Origin: Fagopyrum homotropicum | Lineage: Eukaryota > Streptophyta > Magnoliopsida > Caryophyllales > Polygonaceae | Length of the DNA stretch: 64,000 nucleotides | Direction of reading: 5' to 3' | Assembly: GCA_033239125.1 (NCBI GenBank) | Contig: BSWB01000005.1 | Location: 143,526,494-143,590,493, forward strand | Part shown: positions 45,352 to 58,031 of the stretch, piece after piece | How positions within the stretch are numbered: the stretch's first letter is position 1 | Layout of the letters: each line of letters begins with the position of its first letter | Translations under genes and position numbers: made by a program | Notes under the pieces: generated by a model | Database searches by the model: none | What the model was told of the DNA's origin: nothing | Seen by the model: the letters and a program-made list of their open reading frames with translations, nothing else

Positions 45352-45844
45352 ATCGTTTAAAGTTATTTACTTAGTTGTGGTCATTCCCTTTAAATGATTA
45401 TACTCCAATAATGTAAGCCCCCGATATCGATTGGAATATGATTGAAACGTGATAGAAAAAAACATGTCATTAACTATACCCAATTTAGCTAAAGCTCTTT
45501 AATGCCCACTTTTTAATAAATAAAATTTCTCTTTCCCTAACACTATTTGAATCCCATAATATGCCTAAAAATAGTGTCTTAATCTCGTCCCTTCTTGCAG
45601 TGAGTGACCCACTCCAATATCCAAAACTCACGTACATAATATTAATTATCTTCTAACTATCGACTAGCTTAGCCACTCTCATTAATTAACTCTTTTCCCT
45701 TAAACTAATTATCTATCATGTTCATGTGTTACCCATCTACTGTAATAATAAAAATCAGCTTGCACCGCCCGCTATCTTCGGTTTGCTCGAACCGAGACCC
45801 ATAAGCTAATAGACTCGTACGGATGTGCCACGACTTTATGAAAA

Positions 45845-46105
45845 GAGACTAATCTATCTAGTTTCGTCATGCCTACCGCGAGGCGATTAAAGTAGCGGAT
45901 TTTATTGCTAGTTTCGCTATAAACCTTCTCATTAGATTGAATGTATTGTGTGACCCGCCGGCGGATGTAGTTGATCTTTTAATTAATGATGTGAGGGAGC
46001 GGACTATCCCGTGTGATTACTACTTACCCCTTTTTATAATTAATAAAAATACGTTTAGATGCGCCGAATACCACTGACTCACCTTAAAAAAAAAAAATAA
46101 TAATA
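45845..46105 (+). mobile_element. LINE 3' end with RNase H-like remnant
   Basis: From about 45865 one frame reads FRHAYREAIKVADFIASFAI, then LCDPPADVVDLLINDVRERT. This resembles the C-terminus of the RNase H-like domain in plant L1 LINEs (H..REAN..AD.LA). It ends in A12 and (TAA)n at 46087-46107, a typical LINE tail. Only the last 80 or so codons remain. Confidence 0.65.
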
Positions 46106-46107
46106 AA

Positions 46108-47549
46108 TTCGTACAAAATAACGCCACAATGATTAATGTGATATTTCCTCTTATATTTTAGTATTATACTAGTTTTAAATTTTTAATACATGTTTAGACG
46201 AGATTGAGTTTTTATATACTATTTAATACTTATAAATAAATATACACATGATAAAAATGTGCAAACTTGTATCACTTTCACCCATTGAAATTTTAACTTT
46301 CTTTCTATGACTTTTTATAAAATTTATTTAATTAAATTAAATAATGGTGGTTGGAAACTTGAAGCAACGAAGACGTGCGTTAAATATATGATTAGTTAAT
46401 ATTTGATTTTATACTAAAGAATTATTATTATCAATAGTAAGATTTACTAGCGTTGATTCTTAAAATAACAATTGATTTGTTTTCAACTTTAGCTACTTGT
46501 ATATAATATTTTAATAGCAATGGACAAAATTCTCTTCTACTAATACTTAATGGTTAAAAGTGGAATAACTAATACACTTAGCTACGTTAATAATATAATA
46601 AATAACGGTGGTTGGAGACTTCGAGCAATAATGTTACAGGTTAACATCCATGTTCACTGTTAAGGTTCTTTCTGCGGGAGAATGTCATAAAAGTTAGACC
46701 GGATTATATTTAGACAATATATCTGATCCGTCTATCCGAAAAACGGATAAATATGAACAGTGTAAGAAGTTTGATCGGGTCGAAAAGTTCAGTCCAAAAG
46801 CCGGAGAAAAAAAAAATTATATTATATCTATAATAAATATTAAGTATAAATATAAAATATTTAATATGATTATAATACATTTAATATATTTTACATAAAA
46901 ATATCTTATGTATTAAAATCATAATAAAAATATATATTTTAAAAAAAAATGAAAAACGGGTACCCACATGCCTGATCCGTCCTCCCGGACTGGTACGACA
47001 AACATTTCAGGTCCGGTAGTCTGACTCGGCACAACCCGGATCCGGATAAACGGACTTAATATTTTATAAAATTCCAAGCCGAACCCGGCCCGTCTTGAAA
47101 TGAACAGGTATATTCAACATGCTAAGATTCTTCCTACTATAAAAAAGTTAAAGTCAAGACGGAATTAATTAAGATTCGAAAGTAAAAGACAAAGACCGAT
47201 AGATGCTTTGGTGAAAATTGGCCGATAGTCGACCGACCTCCAACAGTTTGCCTCGAGCGATTGAACAATTCTCCAAAACGAATCAAGTCGGTTTATTCTC
47301 ATGTGGTCGGTCGATTGGTTCCACCTGATTGGCTTACTACTACCACACGTTAAGAGTTTTGGAATATTTTTTTTTCTTTTTTCACCTTTTTACTTTTAGG
47401 CTATCTTTTAGAAATTAAGAGAGGAAGAGATCAAAATAAGTCATGGAATGCAAGGAGAGGAAGGAAAGACATGGACATGACAAAGAAGAAAAAGTAACTA
47501 AGCCATTATAGATCTCTTTGTACTAAAGATCAAGAGTGCAAGAAAGCTA
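46108..47549. other. Gap without a gene
   Basis: AT-rich to 46650, then a stretch with CGGGTC/GGATCCGG-type motifs (46760-47100) but no reading frame. Nothing recognised. Confidence 0.4.
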
Positions 47550-47910
47550 ACTCAACCATGCACAATACAGGTAAGAGGAAGAGATCTATCTTACACTTGC
47601 ATGAAGACAAGCTCACCCATGCACATCCGTCGAATCAACCATGCATGCAACCTTACACATCCCTCGGTTCAAACATGCATGGATGAAGAGAGCACCAACC
47701 ATGCATATCCTTTGTGTCAAGCATGCATGAACGTAGAAGACCCCGACCCCACTCTCCCCCCGGGTTTTGTCATGCACGAACGAAGAGACCGGCTTCACAC
47801 TTTTCCCGGTTGAATCATGCACAAGATCACATGAACTCCAAAACTAGGTCAGTCATACATGTAAGGAAGGATCATTGGGCATACTATGGTCATCATGCAC
47901 GTAATAACAT
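47550..47910. repeat. CATGCA-rich degenerate repeat
   Basis: CATGCA or its complement TGCATG occurs about a dozen times in 360 bp, in a loose 45-60 bp spacing with ACCATGCA, GAACGAAGAG and CCGGTTGAATCATGCA contexts. CATGCA is the RY core bound by B3 seed regulators, but repeats of this kind also occur in retroelement leaders. No credible frame. Confidence 0.55.
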
Positions 47911-48644
47911 ATTGTTCTTCTCTTTATTATTACATTATAATTATGGTTTAGTGTTTCATTTCATTAAAAATAAGTTCTTGAGACTAGCCTTGAACGGTTG
48001 TTGTAGGTTTATATGCTCCATATATGAGGGGTTATTAATAGTAACATAGTCCGGTGAATAACTCATTGACATGTTTACCTTTTATGCATTTTGACAGTTT
48101 TAATTACCTTTTGTTATCTCTATATCATCTATTCATGCATTGTTTAATTTTAGGGCATGACCCAAGTTTTGGAAACGTTAGCTAACAAGTTTTCACCCGT
48201 TTTGTATTTAGGTTCTCCTCCTGACGTCAGGTATGCTACCGAGGTTACCTTTCAGCTCGATGATGTTTATTTGGATATGCGAGCGAGTGCCTTAGGAATT
48301 GGGGTGTCTTTGTTGCTAGGCTTTTCGGCAGACGTTGGTCTTGTTTGTTTCGACTCTGTTTTTCATAGGTTAAACCTTCCTTGAGGCTCTTGTGATCCTA
48401 TAAATAATCTAGTTGTTTGCATATAATAGCATTTTTTTTGCACCTTTGGATGCTAAACAGGTTGGATGTTTTCCCATATTTTATGTGTTATTGTTGAAAG
48501 GTATTGATGATTCCATTGTGTGAATTAAATCTCGTAACGTCTTAGTTTGCTAAAATTGGGACGTTATAGATGTAAGCTGACCACAATCTAAGAGAATATA
48601 GGGAAAAAAATGAAATAAAACTTTTTATACTATTATTTAAAAAC
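47911..48644. other. Gap without a confident gene
   Basis: A frame at 48157-48384 (MTQVLETLANKF...) has plausible composition but no recognised domain and no splice partners. Otherwise empty. Confidence 0.35.
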
Positions 48645-49620
48645 GGAAAAACAACACAAAATAATACCAATTATCAAAATTCAACCCAAAACAATACCAA
48701 CTTTTAAAATTACTAGGAGCCATACAAACTATCAACGTAATTACCAAAAATAATTGTCTTATTTTTTTCCGGTAAAAATACTAACTATGGCGATGGTGTG
48801 GCAACCAAAATCTTACATGTCAAGTTAATAACATAAAATTGTTAAAAAATATATAAATTTAGTTCTTTTTTAGTTATTATATTTAAATTATAAATTTTTG
48901 TAACTATATTTTAAAATTTTTTTTACAAAGTTGTTTGTAAAAAATATTTATTTTAAAAGAAAAAATTGGTAAACTATATTTTTTTAAAAATAAATTGTTT
49001 TCTTGTGAACTTTTTAAAACTTTTTTGGGGAATTTTAAATTTATATATTTTAACTAGTTTTTAAACTAAAAAAATATTATAAAAAATCGATTTGTTTTTA
49101 TTTTAAAAATTAGTTAAAATATAAAAATTTAAAAAAACTTCAGAAATTTTTTTGTAACAAAAAAAAATCTACAAATTTAATTTTAAAAAGTATTTTTTTA
49201 AATTTAATTTTTTAATTTTTCTTACAGAATTTACTTTTTCAAAAAAAAATTTTACAAAATTTATTTTAAAAAAATTTCACAATTGTTTTTAAAAATATTT
49301 ATTTTTTTAACAAAATTTTTTTGCAAAAAATATAGTTAGAACATTATTGTTTGAAAAATAACTTAATTTAGATTTTTAACGTATTAAATGTTACTAACAT
49401 GATTAAAAATAATCCACATAACATAATTATTTCTTGATGAAATGTAAGATTTCGGTTGCCACATCATCGACGAAGTTATAATTTTTACCAGAAAAATAAG
49501 AAATATTAATTTTGAAAAATATGTTGATATTTTGTATTGTTGATAGTAATTTTGAAAGTTGATATTATTTTGGGTTGAATGTTGATAGTTGATATTATTT
49601 TGGTTTGCTTTTACCATAAA
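48645..49620. mobile_element. Foldback element, about 1 kb
   Basis: The left arm (48645-48830) and the complement of the right arm (49430-49620) match over about 150 bp: AATTCAACCCAAAACAATAC against CATTCAACCCAAAATAATAT, and GGCGATGGTGTGGCAACCAA against GTCGATGATGTGGCAACCGA. The interior is almost pure A/T. The flanks carry a direct repeat TTTTTATACTATTATTTAAA (48629-48648 and 49708-49727). Superfamily uncertain; no transposase. Confidence 0.7.
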
Positions 49621-49739
49621 AAATATTTGAAATAATTGAATCAAAATATGAACGATTAGAACAAATAATTTGAACTAAGAGAATAAACTGAAAAAAAAAT
49701 TTCAATTTTTTATACTATTATTTAAAAAATATTTGAAAA

Positions 49740-50495
49740 AAAAATGTAAAAAAATTTGAAAGAAAAAAGTGTTTAATAGAATTGGAACAAATAGTTTGAA
49801 TTAATTGAAAAAAAAATGAATCATTAGAACAAATAATTTGAACTAATTGAACTCAAACTCTTGAGCTAATAAATGTAAAATTCTCCCATAAAATTTACAA
49901 AATTGCCACCACATCCAGCTCTTCTAAAAACTGATTTTTAAAAGGACAAAATTGCCGCATAAATTTCACATAATTACAAAATCGTCAACGCGCTCCTTAG
50001 AATTCATTAAATGACTTTGACAGTTCTGTACATTTTGATCAAACAAAGCAACGGCGCATACCACTCCATAAAGGTGGTACCGGAAAAAAAGTTAACTGAT
50101 TCGACAACATAAAACTTTTCTGTAATTAAATTTTTTTAAAACGAAAAGCGGTTAGGAAAGTACTATTAATAATCCATATTTAAATTCTTATTTTATTATT
50201 TTTGTGAAGAGAAATTATGTAAGAGGGATTGGTTTCCGGTTTTTTTAGACTTTTTTTTATCGTAAGTACTAGACCGGAGTGATGTGAACCGGTTTATATG
50301 ACTCTCAAAATATTATTACAGCTTCTAGATTCCTCTCGAGTCTCGAGATCACCCATCTCTGATATTTGATCCCAATTGTTCCTCCCTCGTCGTCCTCTCT
50401 TTCACTTCGGTTCCTCGAATTTCCCCGTGTTCTCTTGTAAAAGGGCGATTCAGCCACAGAGAGAGAATAAACTTTGGTCTTCGAAGGTTTAAATC
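49740..50495. promoter_or_regulatory. PAM16 promoter and 5' UTR region
   Basis: AT-rich to 50300, then a CT-rich leader (TCCTCCCTCGTCGTCCTCTC at 50380) typical of plant 5' UTRs up to the ATG at 50496. No clear TATA box. Confidence 0.4.
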
Positions 50496-52596
50496 ATGGT
50501 ACGTTGTGTTTTTTCATCTGTTACATTCTTCGTAATCCGGGATTGATTGGTCTTTGGATTATATTATGGTTTTAGTTAGTCTTAATGATGCGATTATTGA
50601 TCTGAAATCGTTTGCAGGCTGCGAAAATTCTCGCCAATTTAATTGTTATGGGATCTGGTATAATGATTAGGGCTGTTGCTCAAGCTTACAGACAAGCGCT
50701 TGCCAGTAAGTTTCTTCAATTTGTTTTTTTAGCCGTATCTGTTTATTCTCTGGCATTGGTTTATCGTAATAGCTACTTAATGTTTGTTCTTGTGGAGATT
50801 AGAGCCGACATTTGTTTCAGTATGAATGGCTGTACTAATTTTATATAGATGGATCATGGTAGATAGCTGGAAGATGATCTTGTGAATCAATAATTGGAAT
50901 TAACGATGGCGTGCATGGAGAAGCTATGAGTTGTGTATAAACGTGGAGGGATTATATATGATATCAGATGAGAGCTGAATATCATTCCGAAGAAACATGG
51001 GTTTTAATATATTAAGATGAAGTATTTGTTACTTTTCTTTTGTATTGTTCCTGGGACCTGCTCCTGGTTTCCGGTAACAAAATGGATTTGTTTACAAATC
51101 TCTCTTCATGGGCTACAGTTGCTTGCTCAATTTCCTGAAAATGTGAACGTTTAAAGGCAACGTATATCATTATTTCACCTTTGTCATTATTATGTAATTT
51201 TATGTGCAATGAGATATTGTTACCTTATGAAAATGAACTTAGAAATAATACAAGGAATAGAGCTGATTGGTCTACAAGTGGAGACCCATGTGCTATTGGG
51301 ACAAGCCATGAGGACTATTGTGGACTCTAGCTAGAGTAACATGATGGTGACCAAAACATCTAGTGTACTAAACATATGGGTAGTTGGTAGCTAGGTTTAT
51401 GATTATTTTTGTTAAGAACTCTACAATGCTTTGCCTTGGCGAGAGAGTTTCCTCTGTTGGTAAACATTAGAGTTTACTCCAGTTGGTTGATCTTCTTCAT
51501 CCTCTGACTCTAATATCCTTTGTGTTCCTTGTTGTTTGTTCCGTTCTCTGATTTGTGAGATAGTTGTGTGCTATTTTAGCATCTATCAGATATTGCAAAA
51601 GCATTCACTTGAAATAAGAATCACTTTGTTAGAGTTCAAACAGTCTTCTACGTAGTATTAGGAAGATACGAGCTGTACGAAAATGGTATTGCTTGGGTGA
51701 TGGATTTTGCCATCTGGCAGATGGCAGCAACTAAGCTACAGTTTGCACTTTACTTCACCTACATATCTTCTCTATTTGATACCATTGATGTTTTTAGGAT
51801 CATCTAGTTTGATCTCTATCTATTTTTTGTTTGCTGCATTTAGCATGTTTTTTTCGTGCACGTTTATACTGGGAATTAGTCTTTCTGCTACCTTATCAAT
51901 CATTAGAAAATTGATTAGTGAAATGGTTTGCTGCAGATGCCTCTAAAAATGGTGTTGCCCAGGAGGCAGTGCAGAACACAATTCGTAGAGCAAGCAAAAC
52001 CATGACAGAGCAAGAGGCAAGACAGATCCTCGGAATAAGTGAGAATTCCACTTGGGAAGAGATTTTGAAGGTCCATTCCTTCTTTTTCCAAACAGTTTCT
52101 TAATCATTGTGTGTTACATACATGGATTAGGATTTGCTCACAGCTAGGTGGCTTAAGGGTATGGCTTTGTATAAATTAGGCAGCTAGGATCACGTTCAAT
52201 GTCATTTCTCAATTCTGAATACAAAATATGAACTTTATGACACTTATTTGTGCATTCTTACACACTTGATTTTTCACACTGGCAAAAACTCGTAACCAGA
52301 ACCGTTATCTTCATTTGGAATCCTTCGGTTTCCCTAAGTAGTGTGTGTTTTCGTGTCTTCTTTGTTCTTGTGATAGTGTTGATTTCTAATTTCCGCGCTG
52401 TCATTGTGTAATTTGGTTTTCGCTGTTTCTAACATTATTGTGAACACTTCGGCAGAAATACGATGTTTTGTTTGAGAATAATGCAAAGCAAGGAAGCTTC
52501 TATCTCCAGTCAAAGGTTCATCGAGCAAAGGAATGCTTAGAGGCTGTATATAATCCAGTTAAAGGTGAGGGAACTGCTAGTGGAGGAATGGGTTAG
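50496..52596 (+). CDS. PAM16: PAM16/TIM16, mitochondrial import motor subunit (4 exons, 121 aa)
   Basis: Exons 50496-50498 (the ATG alone), 50618-50705, 51937-52070, 52456-52596. All introns are GT-AG and the first exon ends exactly after the start codon. The product begins MAAKILANLIVMGSGIM, continues RAVAQAYRQAL and then a degenerate J-like domain (about 50-105: TMTEQEARQILGIS, WEEILKKYDVLFENNA, GSFYLQSKVHRAKE) without the HPD motif. That is the signature of PAM16, which pairs with PAM18/TIM14 to regulate mtHSP70 on the matrix side of TIM23. Length fits (family about 116). The Arabidopsis homologue is known as MUSE5/TXR1, linked to immunity and thaxtomin sensitivity. Gly-rich C-terminus. 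The single-codon first exon is unusual but the start is required for the conserved N-terminus. Confidence 0.95.
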
Positions 52597-53714
52597 TACC
52601 TCCCTCCTCACAGTATCAGCTTAAATTTGTAAAAAAATCTAATTACCATGTTTAATAACTCCTTAAATGCTTAGGTTAGTGGCTTACTGTTGCGCGAAAT
52701 TTTACCAGTTACAGAAAATAGTGGCACATAAAACATCATTATCTATGATGCTGTCTTGCGTTGTATTGTGTTTTACATTTGACCTAAACATGGCTTTACC
52801 ATTTTGGTATTGCCCAGCTTTGTAATGGTTCACTTTGAAATCATGCACTATCAACGAATCATTTTCGTCACTCGTATGGGTGAGTTTTTTTAAATCCAAG
52901 ATAGAAAAATGAGGAATCTAGGAGCTTTTTGCATTTTCCTGCCCTCCACCCCTTGATAATTTCATTCTCCAATTCACTCCAACATTTAGGTAAGTGGTTG
53001 AACTGAATTGTCTTTCTTGAGCTGGATTTTGAATCTTGAATAAAAATCAGGAAGAACCAGCTTGATTATAATAGATTGTATACCTGTAAGTTAGATATTG
53101 CCTTTTTTGTCTATACATTTGTCTATTAAATGAGACGATGATCCACCTTAATTTTATGGGCTACATTATGTCATTGTCCAACATTTGGTAAAATGGTTGA
53201 ACTGAATTGTCTCTTCAGCTGGGTTTGTAATCTTGTTATAATTTATGTTGCTGTACTATCCCATTCACTGTGCCTCCAAAGGAGGAAAGTACCTGAAAAA
53301 ACGATGAGTTTGGCAGCGAATACAGCTCGATTCTTGTAGATTGTATAATTGTAAGTTCTGCTTTGCCCATACATCTTGACTTGTCGGGCAATGTAGGCGA
53401 GCATCACTAATAAATACGGAAATTTGCATTTCACTGCCTAATTGGCTATACCAGTATATATTATGTACTTATGAGCTAAAACCATACAGTTTTTCTCAAT
53501 CATTTTGATTAGCAAATAGAAACATACGGAGCTTCTTTGTCATCATTTAAACATGGATGCAGCCGAGGGTTGCAGTTTAAGAACATTGTACTATTGTAGC
53601 GAAGAAGATTACAAATGTGGAAAACAAAGAGGAAGAACACATCAAACTACAAGTTACAGCCACAGTGAAATTGATTAGGGTAGCAGCGAGATGGTTTGTA
53701 AAATGTTTTGGAGC

Positions 53715-55860
53715 TCAGGCTTTCACACAACAATTGAAATAGCTGAGGAAGCTTCTTCTCGTCTGTGACATGAACACAAAAAAAATAAAAAATAAAATCA
53801 AGATTGAGAGCCTCAAAGTACCTTAAATTGGTTAGCAAAACTAATTGGAGTTAAGAAACAGGGTAAGCAATAATGACATGAACACAGAACAATCAAGACT
53901 GAGAGCCTCAAAGTACCATAAATTGATTAGCCAAACTAATTGGAGTTAACAAACAGGGTAAACAAAATTAATTGGAGTTAACAAACAGGGTAAGCAGTAG
54001 TGTACCAGTTTTTTTTTTTTTTTTAAGGGTTAAGTAACAGGGTTCGATCGGAGAAGCTGCTCTACGTCCGGAAAGGGTATAATCGCTAACTTAAGGAGTC
54101 TAGCACCACAACCACTGGACATCTAAGTACAACTGTGTATTGGTAGTAGTACACAGTTACCCACAAGAGATAATGCATGTTTGTGGCAAGGTTTTCAAAT
54201 AGCCATCTAGGGTAGGGGATCACGGCTCTCTACTTGCAACCAACATGCTCACATGAAATGCCATATTATTGACATTGTTTTAATAAAAACACTGCCCTGG
54301 AAACAGACAACAATAATACATTCTGGCCACGTTATACATCTACACTTAACAATATACCAGCTAATAAATCAAAGGATGCTGTACAGGCAAACAAAGAGCA
54401 AGACAAACAAAACCAATCTCAACTAGAAGACGAACAAGCGAATTCAAAAGAAGATATCTTACGGGTGGAGTATGGTTTTGATCGAGATGATGAACAATGC
54501 TCGGGTTTGCATTGACAGGCGCAGTTGGATTGATGAGTTCATCTTCGTTACCAAGACTCGCCCTAGATGGATCTCTTTTGTTTTGTTTCCTCATTTCTCT
54601 GATCTTTGAGAAGTCAATTGAGTAATTTGGGAATGCTCCTCCTTTCTGGTCCCAGTCACCAAATTGTGGCACGGATAAATAGGACCCATTTTTCTGCATA
54701 AGAAATTGAAATAAGTTTAAATGTATGGGCATCAAAAGAATCAAACATTTGTTTAAGTCTCCCATACACAAATGTTTCTCATTGTTCGATTCAAGAAGCC
54801 TTGGTAGCAACAAAAAGAAGCCTCTCATCAATGGAGCCACCAACCAAACCCACTTAATCTTGAATGTATACAAGCAACATAAACTATTCCGAGTACTCGC
54901 ATTAAATACACTTGAGAAGTTTCCCCTTGAAAGACCGATCGCAGTAGCTGAAAGCTACCAAAATCTAGTTGAAATTGCATAAATGAAGTTCAAGAACAAT
55001 GCTCTTTACAGAGACTCAAATACTCCGTATAGTTTAAAAATCTGCTACCAAACACATCATAACTTCATCAAAAACCAAGATGAAAAGCATTTGGCGAAGT
55101 GTCGTAGGCATTTGTAGAACATCATCATATATTGATAACTATCCACTTATAAGATCTTAAAGATTATCTAATGGGTATGACCATCGTGATTCATGAACAT
55201 TCAAAAGATATTCTCCTTGCAAGTTTCAAACGGATACCCATTCAAGCAGTTAAAAAAAGCCACTTGTTAATGTAATCGATCACCAAAACTACTTTTTCTT
55301 TTACCACAAAAAGAATGAATACGTTAGCAGCTTTCATAAGCTTGCAGGCCAGCAACAGCTGTAAATCAATATAGACCATATAAATAACAAATATCTTCAC
55401 GCGGTTTTTGCAGATATGTTGAATGGTATACGATGAATCCGAACTTATAATCTAAAAATTATATTAATCCGACTCGTTGAATTACGCCCATCGAAATGTA
55501 AGAATTAATTGCAAAATAGGATTTTTCAAAAAATCTTTTATTTGGTGAATCGGAACCTGACAAAAGAGCTTGCTCTCAACCTGAAACTAAAACTTCTGCA
55601 ATCCTTTGAACAATAGATCAACAACGTTCCTTTGTGGAAGCAATTGAGCAAAGGAATTAAAGAAAACCGCCTCATAGATCCATAAACTTCGAAAAAAACA
55701 AATATGTAATCAGGATCTGATCCAGAAAGATACGAACAGTTCAAAAATCGGAAGATAAAACCGCTAGCTACCTGAAACTGATATGCAAATCCAACGGTAG
55801 TACAATCAAAGGCAATAAGGAAGAAGGAAGCAGTAGTACCTCTTGCTTTGATTTCTCCAT
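53715..55860 (-). CDS. NOI-domain (RIN4-like) small protein, 3 exons, 99 aa
   Basis: Exons in transcription order 55860-55840, 54693-54463, 53762-53715, all GT-AG. The protein is MEKSKQE, then the NOI core SYLSVPQFGDWDQKGG, then YSIDFSKIREMRKQNKR, a polar linker, and the last exon TRRSFLSYFNCCVKA. VPQFGDW is the site cleaved by AvrRpt2-type cysteine proteases in RIN4 and its relatives, and the terminal Cys pair is the expected acylation site for plasma-membrane attachment. Small NOI proteins are plant-specific and linked to immune signalling and exocytosis (EXO70 binding). Function of this one is inferred from family only. Intron 2 carries tandem repeats and a SINE. Confidence 0.92.
53765..54000. 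repeat. About 100-bp tandem repeat in intron 2 of the NOI gene
   Basis: GAGAGCCTCAAAGTACC followed by TAAATTG.TTAGC and AACTAATTGGAGTTAA(C/G)AAACAGGG occurs at about 53807 and 53900, with a third partial unit at 53965. It directly abuts the SINE. Confidence 0.7.
54009..54122 (-). mobile_element. tRNA-type SINE in intron 2 of the NOI gene
   Basis: On the minus strand the head is GTCCAGTGGTTGTGGTGCTA (A-box-like AGTGG). Then comes GATCGAACC, an exact match to GWTCRANNC (B box), and an A run (plus-strand T16, 54009-54024). It shares the CTCTACGTCCGGA / CTCTACATTCAGGA block with the SINE at 45182. The head boundary and target duplication are uncertain; it may extend to about 54147. Confidence 0.65.
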
Positions 55861-57298
55861 GGAAAAGAGCTTGCTAGAGAGAGAGAAAGACGAAATAGAA
55901 GAAGGGAGAAGATGAGTAAGCGTATCGAACTTTTTGAGTCACGTCGCTGGACACTCTGTTTTCAGCTCTCTGATAGCTGAGTCTCCGTACGCCACTTGGG
56001 GTTGTTTCGTTTGCTTGTTGTGGCTGTGCATTTTATAGTGATCTCTTTCCTTTTATGTCCTCCTTTTTTCTATTATTTACATCTACTGCCAATCTGACAT
56101 TCATCTTTTACATTTTCTACCCACTATATGTCAGGAAATTTTGATTTCACCCACATGTTTAGTGATTTGACGAATATTACCCCCTTTAGACCGCGCTTGA
56201 ATAATCTTGTTCTGACACGGTTGCTTACGGTGTAAGGCAGTGAGCTCAGCGGGTCTCACGAGTCATACACTAGTGTCACCGCATAAATTAAAATTAGAAA
56301 TATACATATACATACATTTATAAAATTGGCTATCTAAATCTAAATTTTTTTTGAAAGTTATTAATTGGATTATTGTTTCTAAATAAGTATATTTTTATAT
56401 ATTTTTTTTTCATTCAAGTTTTAATTATAAATAAAAATCTTTAAAAAAATTTAAACTAATTCTGGATTAAAAAAACAACTTACTTTTTATTTTTTGTTTT
56501 TTATATAAAAAATAAATTTTAAAACTAATTATTTTTACTTTAAATTAAAACTATTAAATTTACAACTACTAAGTAATGGTAAATAAGTATTTTTTTATAT
56601 TTTTTTAACTTAAAAAATTTAGAAAATTAATTTTAGAGTTAAAAGGGTAAGTAGGTCATTTATGTATTACTGTGTATTAAATAGGCCATTTTGCAATAAT
56701 GTAGATAAAGTAGGCCCCAATTAATTTTATAATAAAAATTAATTTCTAACTAAATGCATACCCTGATGGAAATTAAAAAAGGTGATGTGGCAGTTTTAAT
56801 TAAATAAATATGGTTATTTATTGCTATCCCCTACAAATCAGGATTCTGTTAGGAAAGGAATATACATTCCTTGGAAACGTGATACAAAAATCATGAAATT
56901 CCCCCATTTTTGCGTCCATAACAACCATATTTACAGAGTTTTCGTCTACTGTCATAAACATTGTCTGTATTTTTTGTTCGATTACTGCCGATTTATTTCG
57001 TTTTGATGATCTGTTTGTTCAATCGTTACGGCTGTGTGATCATCGACATTCGGATTGTCAATCTGTAGATTCAATCGTTTGTTTTGTGCGATTTTTTAGA
57101 CAAAAAACTCGATTTGTAGATCCAATCGTTTTGAGACATTTTTGTCCAGATCTGTGAGGTATGTACGTTCAATCGTCTAATTGGTGGCTAATTCGCACAT
57201 TTGCTCTGCGTAATTTATGTATATGGTTCATATTTTGTATTTCGTATATTTATATGTCGGTGATCTTCTATGTGCTGAGTGTTGATATTGATGAAGGA
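55861..57298. other. NOI gene promoter and AT-rich gap
   Basis: 55861-56050 should contain the 5' UTR and promoter of the NOI gene (CT-rich leader on the minus strand). From 56280 to 56800 the DNA is extremely AT-rich. 56830-57250 holds short repeats of GATTCAATCGTTTG-type sequence without coding sense. Confidence 0.4.
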
Positions 57299-57720
57299 GA
57301 CAAACATAATTTACGTATCTGCTAATATTATGTAGTTGTTAAATTTATGTGTCAGTAATGATGAAGGTGACGAACATAATTTATGTATCTGCTAATATTA
57401 TGTAGTTGTTAAATTTATGTGTCAGTAATGACGAAGGTGACGAACATAATTTATGTATCTGCTAATATTATGTAGTTGTTAAATTTATGTGTCAGTAATG
57501 ACGAAGGCGACGAACATAATTTATGTATCTGCTAATATTATGTAGTTGTTAAATTTATGTGGCGTTAATTTTTATGTGCTGAGTGTCAGTAATGATGAAA
57601 GTGACAAACATAATTTATGTATCTGCTAATATTATGTAGTTGTTAAATTTATGTGTCAGTAATGACGAAGGTGACGAACATAATTTATGTATCTGCTAAT
57701 ATTATGTAGTTGTTTAATTT
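57299..57720. repeat. 70-bp tandem repeat, six units
   Basis: AACATAATTTATGTATCTGC plus TAATATTATGTAGTTGTTAAATTTATGTGTCAG begins at 57303, 57373, 57443, 57513, 57607 and 57677. Spacings are 70, 70, 70, 94 and 70 bp; the long one has a 24-bp insertion. Units are 95 % or more identical, so the array is young. Confidence 0.9.
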
Positions 57721-58031
57721 ATGTGGCGTTGATTTTTATGTATCTGCTTAAAATTATGTACATAATCTTTCATCATTGTTGATTCGAATACATAAATTTC
57801 ACAGAAATGGATAATTTCAAAATTAAGGCCATGTACTTAAAGATCAACAATGACGGTTTTGAGTATGGATTTTAGGGAAAACGTTCATCAATTATTTTCG
57901 GTTTGAACCAAAATCGAAGCCATTAAAATGGTATATTGTTGAGAGAATTTGGAATACTTACAAGGATTGATTGTTGTTACACAAAGAATAGATCAAACAG
58001 GAGGTTGAAGACGGTCGAAGTTCACGATTTG

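Noticed and set aside
48157..48384. 75-codon frame as a gene
   Set aside because: No domain, no supporting splice structure, sits in repeat-rich DNA.
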